Assembly (NCBI RefSeq): GCF_932276165.1
Contig: NC_064011.1
Span: forward strand, 6,031,501-6,095,500
DNA: 64,000 bases
Reading direction: 5' to 3'
Source: Plutella xylostella
Taxonomy: Eukaryota > Arthropoda > Insecta > Lepidoptera > Plutellidae
Below are positions 22,401 through 30,836 of this stretch, one piece after another (within the stretch, counting starts at the first letter, position 1; each line of letters starts with the position of its first letter). The position numbers were made by a program, and so were the translations under genes. The notes under the pieces are model-generated. The model made no database searches, was not told where the DNA came from, and saw only the letters and a program-made list of their open reading frames with translations.

Positions 22401-24115
22401 CTTGTCTGGTCATGTTCATCCTAACCAGACATTACAAAGTTGCTATATTATATCCCATTCAACGACTTCGCTAAATAACGTTCAGTCAAGACGTCGAACG
22501 TTACATTCAACGACTTGTCCTTTAGCCATACAATTGAGTAGCGCCATCCAATTGACGGGCTAGTGGTTCAATCAAAGAGGAGATTAAACCAGATGCCTGC
22601 GACATATACAGTGTAGGTAAACGCCAGTTATGGTGACGCATGATTCATTCATTTGGAAACAGCATCCTGTTAAGCAATATCTGGAAAATCTAAATGAAAA
22701 CACTTGGTTACTAGGTCTGTATTATATTTCATTCTCCAGTAAACTGCATCAGCTTTGCTGGGTCATATTAAGTAGGTAGTCACCACCTAGTCTAACTTTG
22801 ACAAATAAATATCTAATGGGATTGATTCCACACATAGTACATTAGGTTATTTCTTAATTATAGCCATGTGGTTTCCTACTTCGCATAACATATTGATACA
22901 TTGTTTCAGGAGATTCTGGGTCCACCAACCAGCACTAGGCCAGTGTGGTGGACTAGGCCAAAACCCTTCCTTCATTGGAAGGAGAGCCGTGCCCCAGCAG
23001 TGATGATGATGATGATGATGATACCTAATTAGTTATGGTGTAATAGTGTGTTGGTTATGAATAAATTGTAGGTTTTAACTTACAGACTTCAATGGGTCTA
23101 CTCTTGGCCCAGATATTTCTACTCCAAAATCATCACCAAGGAGCCCCAGGAACTTGTCTTCTATTTCCGTCAACTCCTTGGCTGTGCCGCCGTCTGTCCG
23201 ACTCTGAGAGTTACGCACAGAAGCAATTCTACTTTTTAGCTTGCATTTGTAGTCATTCCAGTACTAAAAAAGGAAGGAGTCAAATAACACAAATGAGTAA
23301 TTTACCTACTCACAATGGTGCAGAGCTTAGTACAAGAATAAAGCTATAGGGCCTTACCACAAAAACTTAGACAGTGTTTAATAGATTTTTAGTGCTGTCA
23401 AACGCCTACGAAATCTGTCAAATTTCGTTTTAAACAGTTGTTAAGCAGTGTTTAAAGTTTTTTGTGGTAGTACAGATATTCTGTATGTGCCCAAAAACTG
23501 TTGGTGATATGCACCAACTAATAGAACCCAATACTGATGAAATGTAGTTGCCTTGAGAGGGCTCTACATCGCTAATATTAATATTCTTATCATATATTTT
23601 ATAAGTGTCAGTCCTAGGTTAAATGTTTTCAGCAAACCATTACTGTTTCTGCTGCAAAGACTTATAAGGCATACAGTGTCTGTGCCACATAGTACTTTAC
23701 GGACGTCCGATCAACGCAGATGAGGCAGAAGTACTCAGAAGGGCTAGTATGGGGCGTATTTAAGATGTGATAAGAGTTTTGCATCGCGCTCACTCACATC
23801 GCGCAGCCTCAAGAGCGAGTGTGACGGAGAACTCTTGTCACATCTTAACAGCGCCCTGTGCTACACGGCCAGATACTCAGCCAACGACTGACAACCATAA
23901 TATATGATTATCATACCCTGCTCCAACCTTTCCAGTCTTTTTCGGCCCCGTTGGCGTGCGCGTTCAGGATGGCGGCGATGCCGGTCCACGAATTATGAGC
24001 GTATTCCCTCGCCTGGCAACTTTTATTGTGGCCAGAAATGAGACCTCTATGGGAGTTTAATGACTCCCATAAGCTCTCCAACTGGCTCAAAGTAACGCGG
24101 CGTCGATTATCTTCA
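13469..24115 (-). CDS. Gene C: Myb/SANT-BED-BESS family protein, at least seven exons, introns filled with transposons
   Basis: Minus-strand exons are 24115-23917, 23263-23084, 21081-20881, 15871-15820, 15143-15028, 14451-14338 and 13840-13469, giving at least 410 aa. The Myb/SANT-like part includes QLESLWESLNSHRGL and DWKGWSR. The linker is YWNDYKCKLKSRIAS. The 201-nt helical exon (MRSCTALLRSLGRAAERVID) has the same length as in A and G1-G3. Then follow HWQCSCDAIAGRHDDAC, a BED-like finger (CTICEETLTWTSVE, with H-x3-H), a proline run (PPPPPSPP), NKKRK and a BESS-like end with LLPKDKC where the others have LLPRKRC. The start is uncertain: an in-frame ATG at 24159 exists, but a TTTTCAG acceptor in the conserved phase at 24116 implies an upstream exon. 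The introns hold a LINE, a mariner-type element and several MITEs. It is the most diverged full-length member. Confidence 0.7.
13920..13990 (-). repeat. Helitron-like fragment
   Basis: A short piece of the common element: CTTCGCTTCG, then AAAGTTTTCCCGTGGGAATT. The rest is missing. Confidence 0.45.
14094..14226. mobile_element. MITE in gene C
   Basis: Inverted ends TACGGTCAGCTGCATAAGTA and the complementary ATGGAGCTGACCGTA enclose about 130 bp, with complementarity continuing inward (CTATACACTTTTGTACCTTG). Confidence 0.65.
15938..16088 (+). mobile_element. Helitron-like non-autonomous element
   Basis: It starts TCCTAACTAATATTATAAAT and ends GCGGGAACAGCTAG followed by T, with a GC-rich hairpin-like GCGAAGCGAAGCGCGCGG before the CTAG end. 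These are Helitron traits; the family resembles the Lep1 type known in Lepidoptera. Confidence 0.75.
16130..17271 (+). pseudogene. Jockey/CR1-like LINE reverse transcriptase, 5'-truncated and split
   Basis: A frame open from about 16130 encodes RT motifs: YGFRPKRSTEEAF, FLDLQKAFDTV, GVPQGSTLGPTLFLIYIN and the catalytic FADDTAIV. After the active site come YLGIIID and the thumb region. The frame is interrupted at 17272 by a terminal-inverted-repeat element. The last codons of the LINE (WLRTFDYEG, then a stop at 20236-20238) reappear at 20129-20238. The endonuclease and N-terminal RT regions are absent, as expected for a 5'-truncated LINE copy. It lies in the long intron of gene C in the opposite orientation. 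A 44-residue tail attached to the open frame after 17271 belongs to the inserted element. Confidence 0.8.
17272..20128. mobile_element. Tc1/mariner-type non-autonomous element inside the LINE
   Basis: Ends CAGGGTGTTGCAAAAAGGG and the complementary CCAATTTTGCAACACCCTG continue into matching TATATCAAGCCG subterminal sequence. The flanks read TATA on both sides. Only a 2-bp TA duplication puts the two LINE halves back in one reading frame, so the true target site is TA. The 2.86-kb interior has no transposase frame. It contains two GC-rich patches (about 17997-18062 and 19175-19290). Confidence 0.7.
20129..20280 (+). pseudogene. 3' end of the split LINE
   Basis: In frame with the 16130-17271 segment once the inserted element and one TA are ignored. 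It encodes the last 36 residues and the stop at 20236-20238. Confidence 0.7.
20653..20700. repeat. Perfect 21-bp-arm hairpin
   Basis: ATAAAAACTTAACTTAAATG(G) at 20653-20673 and its exact complement at 20680-20700 flank a 6-nt TGACGA spacer. No target duplication is evident. It lies in the gene C intron. Confidence 0.8.
21778..22140. mobile_element. Fold-back MITE in gene C intron
   Basis: The left arm includes TTTGTGCACTTCAGCTTAAA and CAACTTATAAGCTTT, then GGCCAAAACAACGAGCACAG. The right arm is the diverged complement ending TAAGCTGAAGGGCACAAAAA. Arms are about 140 bp. Confidence 0.65.
22301..22613. mobile_element. MITE with about 80-bp inverted ends
   Basis: CCCTGTATATGTCGCAGGCA at the left and the complementary TGCCTGCGACATATACAGTG at the right; homology continues through GGATGGCGCTACTCAAT. 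Confidence 0.75.
22914..23025 (+). repeat. RTE-like LINE 3' tail
   Basis: GGTCCACCAACCAGCACTAG, then GTGGTGGACTAGGCC and GTGCCCCAGCAGTGATGATG(ATG)n. A second copy lies at 61180-61330. Both match the conserved 3' tail seen in lepidopteran LINE copies. Confidence 0.6.
23355..23469. mobile_element. Short MITE in gene C
   Basis: TACCACAAAAACTTAGACAG and the complementary TTTAAAGTTTTTTGTGGTA bracket about 115 bp. Confidence 0.6.
23751..23857. mobile_element. Short MITE next to the gene C Myb exon
   Basis: GGGGCGTATTTAAGATGTGA and the complementary TCACATCTTAACAGCGCCCT bracket about 105 bp, ending 60 bp from the exon's donor site. Confidence 0.6.
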
Positions 24116-24879
24116 CTGAAAACAATGAATGAATCGTCATCTAGGCTCGCAATCGTCATCTAAGATCACACTCTAACGATATCGAATCAAATCACGGTAC
24201 TAACCACATGTTTATTATAGTTTTGTAAGTTTTATCTTCTTCCAACACAACCTATCTTGCGAAAACTTTAAAATTTTGGATTTGTTGACCAGTTATTTTT
24301 CACAATCATTTATTTTTTCTCTATGCATTTGACGTTTCCGACTGTTTCACAGATTATTTTTGTTGAATTTTAAAAATACGTTCAAAAGACACAAATTTGA
24401 TATTTGAACGTAGTTTTTGCAAAGTTTTTGTGAATAATAATAATAAGTAAATAATGTCATGAATTGTGACTTTTAACTAGTGTTTTTATAAGTACCTAGT
24501 TATTATTAATCTTTTACTAACGTTGAATAATAAAAAACTAAAAAACATAATAGGATTTCTTATATCTAGTACTTCGAACGCACAGCTATTTTTTCCTTGT
24601 CCGAGCCAGAAAAAACACAAGAGCCATATCTCTTTTTTTCACCTCTATTCAAATACGAACGCAACATCGGCCTGATATCTTATGCTTACTTCGGCTACCG
24701 TTTCAAAAAGAATCACTAGTCGTTGTTAGATATATTTTCTACGATAGCGTCTCAGTCAAAACCGAGGTGGTGGTGCCGAATGAAACTGGTTCAGCTTCTA
24801 ACCTGCATTTGTACCTATTGCTTTTAAGTTGGTTCAGCTTTTAATCGCTGGGAGTAAGGCTTCGGATCTACTCTATTCT

Positions 24880-25207
24880 CTGTGAGGGTGTAAGTACCTG
24901 CACCGGGCTCTGTTGAATGGAACCATTGTGCATATCCCCAAGGTCTAAACTGCCTTCCCAAGCTTGGACCATTTCCCACCACGCTGGTCCACTGCGGGTT
25001 GGTCGGTTCACATACCTATTATTATCTAGATGTGCTAAATCTAGATATGAAGGTTTCCTCACGATGTTTTCCTTCACCGTAAGAGCGATGGTAGGTATAC
25101 ATTGTACTTACATTCAAAGAACTCTTTGGTACATGTCAGCGCCGGGATTCGAACCCGCATGTCTGGCGTGAGAAGCGGGCGTTTACCCGACTGAGCTACC
25201 AGCGACC
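24880..25207 (-). mobile_element. tRNA-derived SINE, second family
   Basis: On the minus strand the head reads TGGTAGCTCAGTCGGGTAAA (A box) and GGGTTCGAATCCCGGCGCTG (B box). It is followed by a body with ACGGTGAAGGAAAACATCGT. A shorter copy on the plus strand is at 61686-61935. It is not a functional tRNA, because the acceptor stem is not closed. Confidence 0.7.
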
Positions 25208-25262
25208 ACCGCTACTCCAATTAGGTACTTAAATACAAAGATCTATTTCGATGGATAGATAT

Positions 25263-25728
25263 TGTGGCGGAATAATCGCCACACTATCAGTATTTTTATA
25301 TTGTGGAATAAAACCTGAAATAAAAATAAGAAAACAAAAAGTTGAAGAAAAATAATAAATAAAATAATACACAGAGAAGTCGTCTTGCATGGGATAAAGA
25401 AAAAAAACATGAAATAGTCCTGGTACATGGGCTTCTGCATCAAGCTGCCGCCGCCACCGCCGCCGCCAGTCTTTCTCAAACTTCCGAACGAGACACCGCG
25501 ACGCATTCGCTGACCAATACTTACGCGTGCCCGCTAACTTTTCATGCGCTTTACTAATATTGTGCTAAAGGAATATTCTTGTAAATTTAATAGTGTTCAT
25601 TGTAAATAAATTAGCTTCAACCTTTATTCGCGCTTTATCAATTCGCCGCTAACTCCATCAGTAGAAGAATTAACCCTCTGTTTTGAGTTCGATTCTCGAA
25701 GCACGCAAATAGCCTCAAGCAAACTACA
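25263..25728 (+). repeat. 5' LTR of Ty3/gypsy element
   Basis: A 466-bp LTR begins TGTGGCGGAATAATCGCC and ends AAGCAAACTACA. It equals the 3' LTR in length and appears identical by eye. The 4-bp target duplication ATAT precedes it (25259-25262) and follows the 3' LTR (30380-30383). It contains a GCC-repeat stretch near 25448-25468. Confidence 0.9.
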
Positions 25729-25730
25729 CT

Positions 25731-25750
25731 GGTGACCCTCGACTACAGAA
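25731..25750 (+). promoter_or_regulatory. Primer-binding-site-like sequence
   Basis: GGTGACCCTCGACTACAG lies 2 bp after the 5' LTR, where the reverse-transcription primer tRNA would pair. The tRNA identity was not determined. Confidence 0.45.
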
Positions 25751-25772
25751 CGCAGCAGAAGATAAGCAGAAG

Positions 25773-26825
25773 ATGTACGGAGGAGGCAGCGGCAAGTCTT
25801 ACGAAGAGTGGGGTTTGGACCTAAATTTATTTGGTACGTGCAGTGCTTTAGAAGGTGCCGGTGGTACAAGTGACGAGAATACAGCGAGTGGTGCAAGTGC
25901 ACAAAATCCAAGCGGCGGAGGCAGATCAAATCCAGGTAATCTAACCGATACTAGTACGAGTAATTTAGCCTGTGGTCCAAGTACAAGTGGCAGCGGAGAT
26001 AGTCGATACCCAGGCGAAGTCAGTAAAGTTGGGGTTAAGATGCCGCCGTTTTGGAGAGACGATCCAGAAGTATGGTTCTGCCAGGTGGAATGTCAGTTTG
26101 CTTTAGCTGGGATCACGAGTGACATAACCAAATTCAATACGATTGTTGGACAACTGGACTCAGACTATGCCGTGTTAGTTAAAGACTTAATAAAAAATCC
26201 ACCTGCGACCGGTAAATATGCAAAGCTGCGACAGGAGATAATTAGGCGGCTGTCCTTCTCACCCGAAAAGAAGACGCTGCAACTAATCCAGCATGAAGAA
26301 CTTGGTGATCGCAAGCCATCTCAATTTCTTTTACACTTGCAGAGCCTAGCCGGTCCTGACGTACCATCGGACTTCATCAGAACCATATGGACTAGCAGAT
26401 TGCCGACGAACGTGCAGGCCATCGTAGCGTCCCAACCGAAGATGGGCATCGAGGACCTGGCCGAGCTCGCTGACCGAGTGCATGACATAGTGCAGCCTGG
26501 TATGTCAGTGGCCAGTACGTCACGCGCGCCAGTATACGCGCCACCAAATGCAGGTATGTCACTCGAAGGCAAGATAGCTCAACTGACAGTCATGGTGGAA
26601 GCACTGTACAGGCAGCAGAACGAGTACCAAAGTAACCACCAGGGCAGACGTCCTGACAGGTCAAACTCCAACAACCGGCAACGATCGCGCTCTCGCTCCC
26701 GCTCTCGCCAACGCCCGGAGAATCACCCACACTGCTGGTACCACTACACATTCGGTAATAAAGCCAACAAATGCTCTCAACCTTGCACCTTCAATCAGTC
26801 GGGAAAACAGGAAGGCAGCTACTAG
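25773..26825 (+). CDS. gag: Ty3/gypsy Gag, 350 aa
   Basis: The first large frame after the 5' LTR encodes the structural particle protein. It begins MYGGGSGKSYEEWGL and has a Ser/Gly-rich N-terminal part. A capsid-like region includes PPFWRDDPEVWFCQVE near residue 91. An Arg/Ser-rich stretch (SRSRSRQRPENH) precedes a CWYHYTFGNKANKC and CSQPC zinc-knuckle-like end typical of many insect gypsy Gags. It is uninterrupted. It overlaps pol by 55 nt in the -1 frame, with a GGGAAAA slippery heptamer in the overlap. Confidence 0.9.
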   Translation: MYGGGSGKSYEEWGLDLNLFGTCSALEGAGGTSDENTASGASAQNPSGGGRSNPGNLTDTSTSNLACGPSTSGSGDSRYPGEVSKVGVKMPPFWRDDPEVWFCQVECQFALAGITSDITKFNTIVGQLDSDYAVLVKDLIKNPPATGKYAKLRQEIIRRLSFSPEKKTLQLIQHEELGDRKPSQFLLHLQSLAGPDVPSDFIRTIWTSRLPTNVQAIVASQPKMGIEDLAELADRVHDIVQPGMSVASTSRAPVYAPPNAGMSLEGKIAQLTVMVEALYRQQNEYQSNHQGRRPDRSNSNNRQRSRSRSRSRQRPENHPHCWYHYTFGNKANKCSQPCTFNQSGKQEGSY

Positions 26826-29800
26826 TGGCCGAAAGTGGTTGCCCCAACTCAACAGGCCGACTATTCATCACAGACCGCAAATCCAAACAACAATACCTCA
26901 TTGATACAGGCTCAGATGTGTGTGTTTTTCCAAAAACAGCCGTCCGGACTCTGCCAAAAACAAAGACTAGTTACCAACTGTACGCTGCAAATGGCACCAT
27001 CATAGCAACTTATGGATACCTAAACCTACATCTAGATCTGGGACTACGACGAGACTTCGAATGGCGATTCATCCTTGCTGACGTCACGAAACCGATTATC
27101 GGTGTTGATTTTTTAGGTCATTACAACCTTCTTGTCGACTGCCGGAATCAACGACTAGTGGATGGCATCACCTCACTCATCACACCTGCACATCAACATC
27201 CTGGCATTGATGAAATAAACTCCGTCCGCACCACGATGGAAAGCACACCATATCACCAGCTGTTACGTGAGTACCCTGACATTACCCGTCCTGCTGGTAA
27301 GCCCGGTGCTCCCAAACACAACGTGGTCCACCACATACGCACGACGCCAGGTCAACCAGTCGCCAGTCACCCACGCCGCTTAGATCCTGAAAGGCTCCAG
27401 ATTGCTAAAAAGGAATTTGACGACATGCTTCTATGTGGCACAGCTCGCAGATCAGACAGCCCCTGGTCATCACCACTACATCTGGCTCGGAAGAAGGACG
27501 ACGGCTGGCGACCGTGTGGTGATTATCGGTCATTAAACGCCCGTACCATCCCGGATCGGTATCCTGTGAGACATATCCAGGACTTCGCTTGCCAGCTGGC
27601 GGGTAAGCAGGTGTTCAGCACGATTGATTTAATAAAGGCGTACAATCAGATAAGAGTCTTCGAGGACGATATACCGAAGACAGCAATAACCACACCGTTT
27701 GGGTTATTCGAATTCCCGATGATGACGTTTGGTCTTCGAAATGCCAGTCAAACATTCCAAAGATTCATCGATGAGGTGCTCAAAGACTTCGAGTTCTGCT
27801 ATGGATACGTAGATGATATTTTAGTCTACTCAGAATCAGCTGATCAGCACCAGCAACACCTCAGAGCATTGTTTCAGCGACTGCAGGACTATGGCGTTCT
27901 CATCAACACAAATAAATGTGTATTTGGACAGCCAGAAGTAACTTTTCTTGGATACTCTGTTTCAGCAACCGGTGTGAAGCCACTTCCAGAGAAAGTGAAG
28001 GCCATACAGGAGTACCCGGTGCCCAAGACGGTGAAGGAACTCCGGCGCTTCCTCGGAATGATGAATTTCTACCGTAGATTCCTCCCTGGAGCTGCAGCGA
28101 CACAAGCTTCACTAAACGCCTTGCTCTCAGGTCCCAAAACAAAAGGATCTACGCCAGTGCATCTCACGGACGAGCAGCTTACATCCTTCGAAGCGTGTAA
28201 GTCAAGCCTATCACAAGCCACTCTATTGGCTCACCCAAACACAGACGCTGAACTCTCCATCCAAACTGACGCTTCTGACGTAGCGATCGGCGCAGTGCTC
28301 CAGCAACGCTGCAAAAATGCATGGCAACCCCTAGCCTTCTTCTCGAGAAAACTCAGCCCGTCACAGGTTAAGTACAGCCCGTATGATAGAGAGCTACTGG
28401 CCATATATGAAGCAATCCGTCATTTCAGGCATATGATTGAAGCTCGAGCCTTCACGATATACACCGACCACAAGCCGCTGACATTTGCCTTTCACACGAA
28501 CCGTGATAAATGCTCGCCAAGACAATTCAGGTACCTAGATTTCATTGGTCAATTCAGCACAGATATCCAGTTTGTGGCCGGCAAAGACAACGTGGTGGCT
28601 GATTCTCTCTCCCGCATCGAAGAAATCTCAGGAACATCCATTGACTACCAGTCCCTTGCCCGCGCTCAGGAAACCGATGACGAACTTCAAGAGCTACTTA
28701 AGGGTGGATCATCGCTAAAACTTGAAAAAGTCACCATACCACATACTGACTCTCAGGTATATTGCGATATGTCCATGACTCAACCAAGACCATTCATACC
28801 TATAACATTTCGCCAACAGATATACAACACAATCCACAACCTTAGTCACCCCGGAGCAAGAGCCACTGCACGATTAGTAGCACAGAGATTCGTTTGGCCG
28901 GGTCTCAAAAAGGACTGTCGACATATGGCTAAAGAGTGCCTACAATGCCAACGATGCAAAGTCTACAGACATACCAATGCTCCTCTTCAAACTTTCCCTC
29001 TCCCTACAGCTCGCTTCCGGCATGTCCACATGGACATCGTCGGCCCCTTACCGTTGTCTTCTAGTTACAGGTACTGCCTCACCATTGTCGACCGATTCAC
29101 CCGTTGGCCTGAGGCGTACCCCCTGCAGGACATCACTGCTGAGACGTGCGCATCCGCCTTCGTGTCCGGCTGGGTGGCCCGCTTTGGCTGCCCGGAGCAC
29201 GTCACCACGGACCGCGGCCGGCAGTTCGAGTCGCACCTCTTCAAGGCGCTCGCAGCTCTCCTGGGGACCACTCACCACACCACAACTGCCTACCATCCTG
29301 CCGCCAATGGTCTCGTGGAGAGACTTCACCGGCAGCTCAAGGCCGCCATAGCATGCCACTCACACGCGCGCTGGACAGAAGTGCTGCCCCTGGTACTCCT
29401 GGGCATCCGCAGCGCGTGGAAAGATGACATCCAGTCGTCGTCAGCAGAGCTCGTGTACGGGGAACCTCTACGTCTTCCAGGTCAATTCATCTCTCCAGCA
29501 TCTACCAAACCAGAAGACGTCACGGAATTCGCCAACCGGCTGAAGAGTCACATGAACCAGATCTCTCCACATCCCACGTCAGCCCACAACAAAAAGAGGA
29601 CATTCTTCGTGCCAAAGGACCTCAACACATCCTCACACGTCTTCATGCGCCAGGGTCCAGCTCACCGGTCGCTGCAACCAGCCTACACCGGTCCACACAA
29701 GGTGCTACGAAGAGGATCCAAAACCTTCGACCTAGATGTGAACGGCAAAGAGCAAACTGTCACCATCGACCGACTCAAACCTGCATACATGGCTGAGGAA

Positions 29801-29890
29801 AGCAGCATTCCAGAAACTCCAACAGGAACTCCAGTAAGAAAGACGAGAAGTGGTCGTACGGTCAGATTCCTTGATTACTATCGACCGTAG
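26771..29890 (+). CDS. pol: Ty3/gypsy Pol: protease, RT, RNase H, integrase
   Basis: A 1039-codon uninterrupted frame has domains in the Ty3/gypsy order. The aspartic protease shows LIDTGSDVCVFP near residue 43. RT has YVDDILVYS near 346. RNase H has IQTDASDVAIGAVL near 497. Integrase has a His/Cys zinc part (HPGARATARLV, then CLQCQRCK near 722) and a catalytic core with MDIVGPLP near 754, TTDRGRQFE near 811 and GLVERLHRQ near 846. It is expressed as a Gag-Pol product by -1 frameshifting. It ends 21 nt before the 3' LTR, with a purine-rich GCGAGGGAGTGA tract just upstream of the LTR. No env frame is present. It appears complete, and therefore potentially active. Confidence 0.92.
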   Translation: MLSTLHLQSVGKTGRQLLVAESGCPNSTGRLFITDRKSKQQYLIDTGSDVCVFPKTAVRTLPKTKTSYQLYAANGTIIATYGYLNLHLDLGLRRDFEWRFILADVTKPIIGVDFLGHYNLLVDCRNQRLVDGITSLITPAHQHPGIDEINSVRTTMESTPYHQLLREYPDITRPAGKPGAPKHNVVHHIRTTPGQPVASHPRRLDPERLQIAKKEFDDMLLCGTARRSDSPWSSPLHLARKKDDGWRPCGDYRSLNARTIPDRYPVRHIQDFACQLAGKQVFSTIDLIKAYNQIRVFEDDIPKTAITTPFGLFEFPMMTFGLRNASQTFQRFIDEVLKDFEFCYGYVDDILVYSESADQHQQHLRALFQRLQDYGVLINTNKCVFGQPEVTFLGYSVSATGVKPLPEKVKAIQEYPVPKTVKELRRFLGMMNFYRRFLPGAAATQASLNALLSGPKTKGSTPVHLTDEQLTSFEACKSSLSQATLLAHPNTDAELSIQTDASDVAIGAVLQQRCKNAWQPLAFFSRKLSPSQVKYSPYDRELLAIYEAIRHFRHMIEARAFTIYTDHKPLTFAFHTNRDKCSPRQFRYLDFIGQFSTDIQFVAGKDNVVADSLSRIEEISGTSIDYQSLARAQETDDELQELLKGGSSLKLEKVTIPHTDSQVYCDMSMTQPRPFIPITFRQQIYNTIHNLSHPGARATARLVAQRFVWPGLKKDCRHMAKECLQCQRCKVYRHTNAPLQTFPLPTARFRHVHMDIVGPLPLSSSYRYCLTIVDRFTRWPEAYPLQDITAETCASAFVSGWVARFGCPEHVTTDRGRQFESHLFKALAALLGTTHHTTTAYHPAANGLVERLHRQLKAAIACHSHARWTEVLPLVLLGIRSAWKDDIQSSSAELVYGEPLRLPGQFISPASTKPEDVTEFANRLKSHMNQISPHPTSAHNKKRTFFVPKDLNTSSHVFMRQGPAHRSLQPAYTGPHKVLRRGSKTFDLDVNGKEQTVTIDRLKPAYMAEESSIPETPTGTPVRKTRSGRTVRFLDYYRP
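26801..26807 (+). promoter_or_regulatory. -1 ribosomal frameshift heptamer
   Basis: G GGA AAA in the gag frame fits the X XXY YYZ rule and lies inside the gag/pol overlap, with pol in the -1 frame. A downstream structure was not evaluated. Confidence 0.65.
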
Positions 29891-29913
29891 TAACGGTCTC
29901 AGCGAGGGAGTGA

Positions 29914-30379
29914 TGTGGCGGAATAATCGCCACACTATCAGTATTTTTATATTGTGGAATAAAACCTGAAATAAAAATAAGAAAACAAAAAGTTGAAGAA
30001 AAATAATAAATAAAATAATACACAGAGAAGTCGTCTTGCATGGGATAAAGAAAAAAAACATGAAATAGTCCTGGTACATGGGCTTCTGCATCAAGCTGCC
30101 GCCGCCACCGCCGCCGCCAGTCTTTCTCAAACTTCCGAACGAGACACCGCGACGCATTCGCTGACCAATACTTACGCGTGCCCGCTAACTTTTCATGCGC
30201 TTTACTAATATTGTGCTAAAGGAATATTCTTGTAAATTTAATAGTGTTCATTGTAAATAAATTAGCTTCAACCTTTATTCGCGCTTTATCAATTCGCCGC
30301 TAACTCCATCAGTAGAAGAATTAACCCTCTGTTTTGAGTTCGATTCTCGAAGCACGCAAATAGCCTCAAGCAAACTACA
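29914..30379 (+). repeat. 3' LTR of Ty3/gypsy element
   Basis: The same 466 bp as the 5' copy, preceded by a purine tract and followed by ATAT. Confidence 0.9.
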
Positions 30380-30594
30380 ATATCATCTAAGACGAAAATT
30401 ATTTTTTTGTATTTTTCGATGTCTGCCATTGCCGACACTTGAAAGCGAAGTGAGTGGTAGGGCAGTATGTAAACACACGCTCCTCTCAATCCTGCTGCAG
30501 GAGTATTTAGGGAATTATTGCCGGCAGCGAGAGGGGCAGCGGCACGGGCTGAATGTAGGTAAATGAGGCATAAGATTAGCATCACAAGTGGACG

Positions 30595-30705
30595 GCGAGC
30601 TGCGAACGCAAGGCCTGAGCTGGACGGAGGCCAGAGCGGTTGCTGAGGATAGGACGGCGTGGCGCATTCTCGTGAAGGCCCTCTGTACCACTGGGGTACC
30701 TTAGG
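30595..30705 (+). pseudogene. RTE-like LINE 3' terminal remnant
   Basis: It encodes WTEARAVAEDRTAWRILV and KALC before a stop, homologous to the C-terminus of the 1-1255 LINE but a different, short fragment. A weaker remnant lies at about 36606-36690. Confidence 0.6.
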
Positions 30706-30836
30706 ACGACAACACTAGCACCACAATGGTAGCTGTTCTGAAGCCAGAAATTCTAATTTTAATGCTGTCAAGCTAAAAAATTCGCTAGCATAAAAATAGA
30801 GTCCAATTTAAAACAAAGAAATTAGGGGTTTTACAG

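Larger units (their letters stand above)
21598..24861. mobile_element. Possible terminal-inverted-repeat element X, copy 1, bracketing two gene C exons
   Basis: GCAGCCTTACTCCCAGCG at 21598 and the complementary CGCTGGGAGTAAGGC at 24846 match the ends of the 33156-37470 element. About 150 bp inside the left end and about 300-550 bp inside the right end are also homologous. A third copy of the end motif lies at 21727. Two gene C exons (23084-23263, 23917-24115) lie between the ends. It may be a single element that contains them, or two independent insertions. No target duplication was found. Confidence 0.5.
25263..30379 (+). mobile_element. Complete Ty3/gypsy LTR retrotransposon
   Basis: A 5117-bp element with two 466-bp LTRs, intact gag and pol, a primer-binding-like site, a polypurine tract and ATAT target duplication. 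By-eye LTR identity implies recent insertion. It lies between gene C and gene D. Confidence 0.92.

Noticed and set aside
25243..25506. Minus-strand frame with a glycine run (MRRGVSFGSLRKTGG)
   Set aside because: It lies wholly within the LTR and repeats in the other LTR; it reflects a GCC repeat.
28977..29427. Additional frames inside gypsy pol
   Set aside because: They are shadows of the integrase region.
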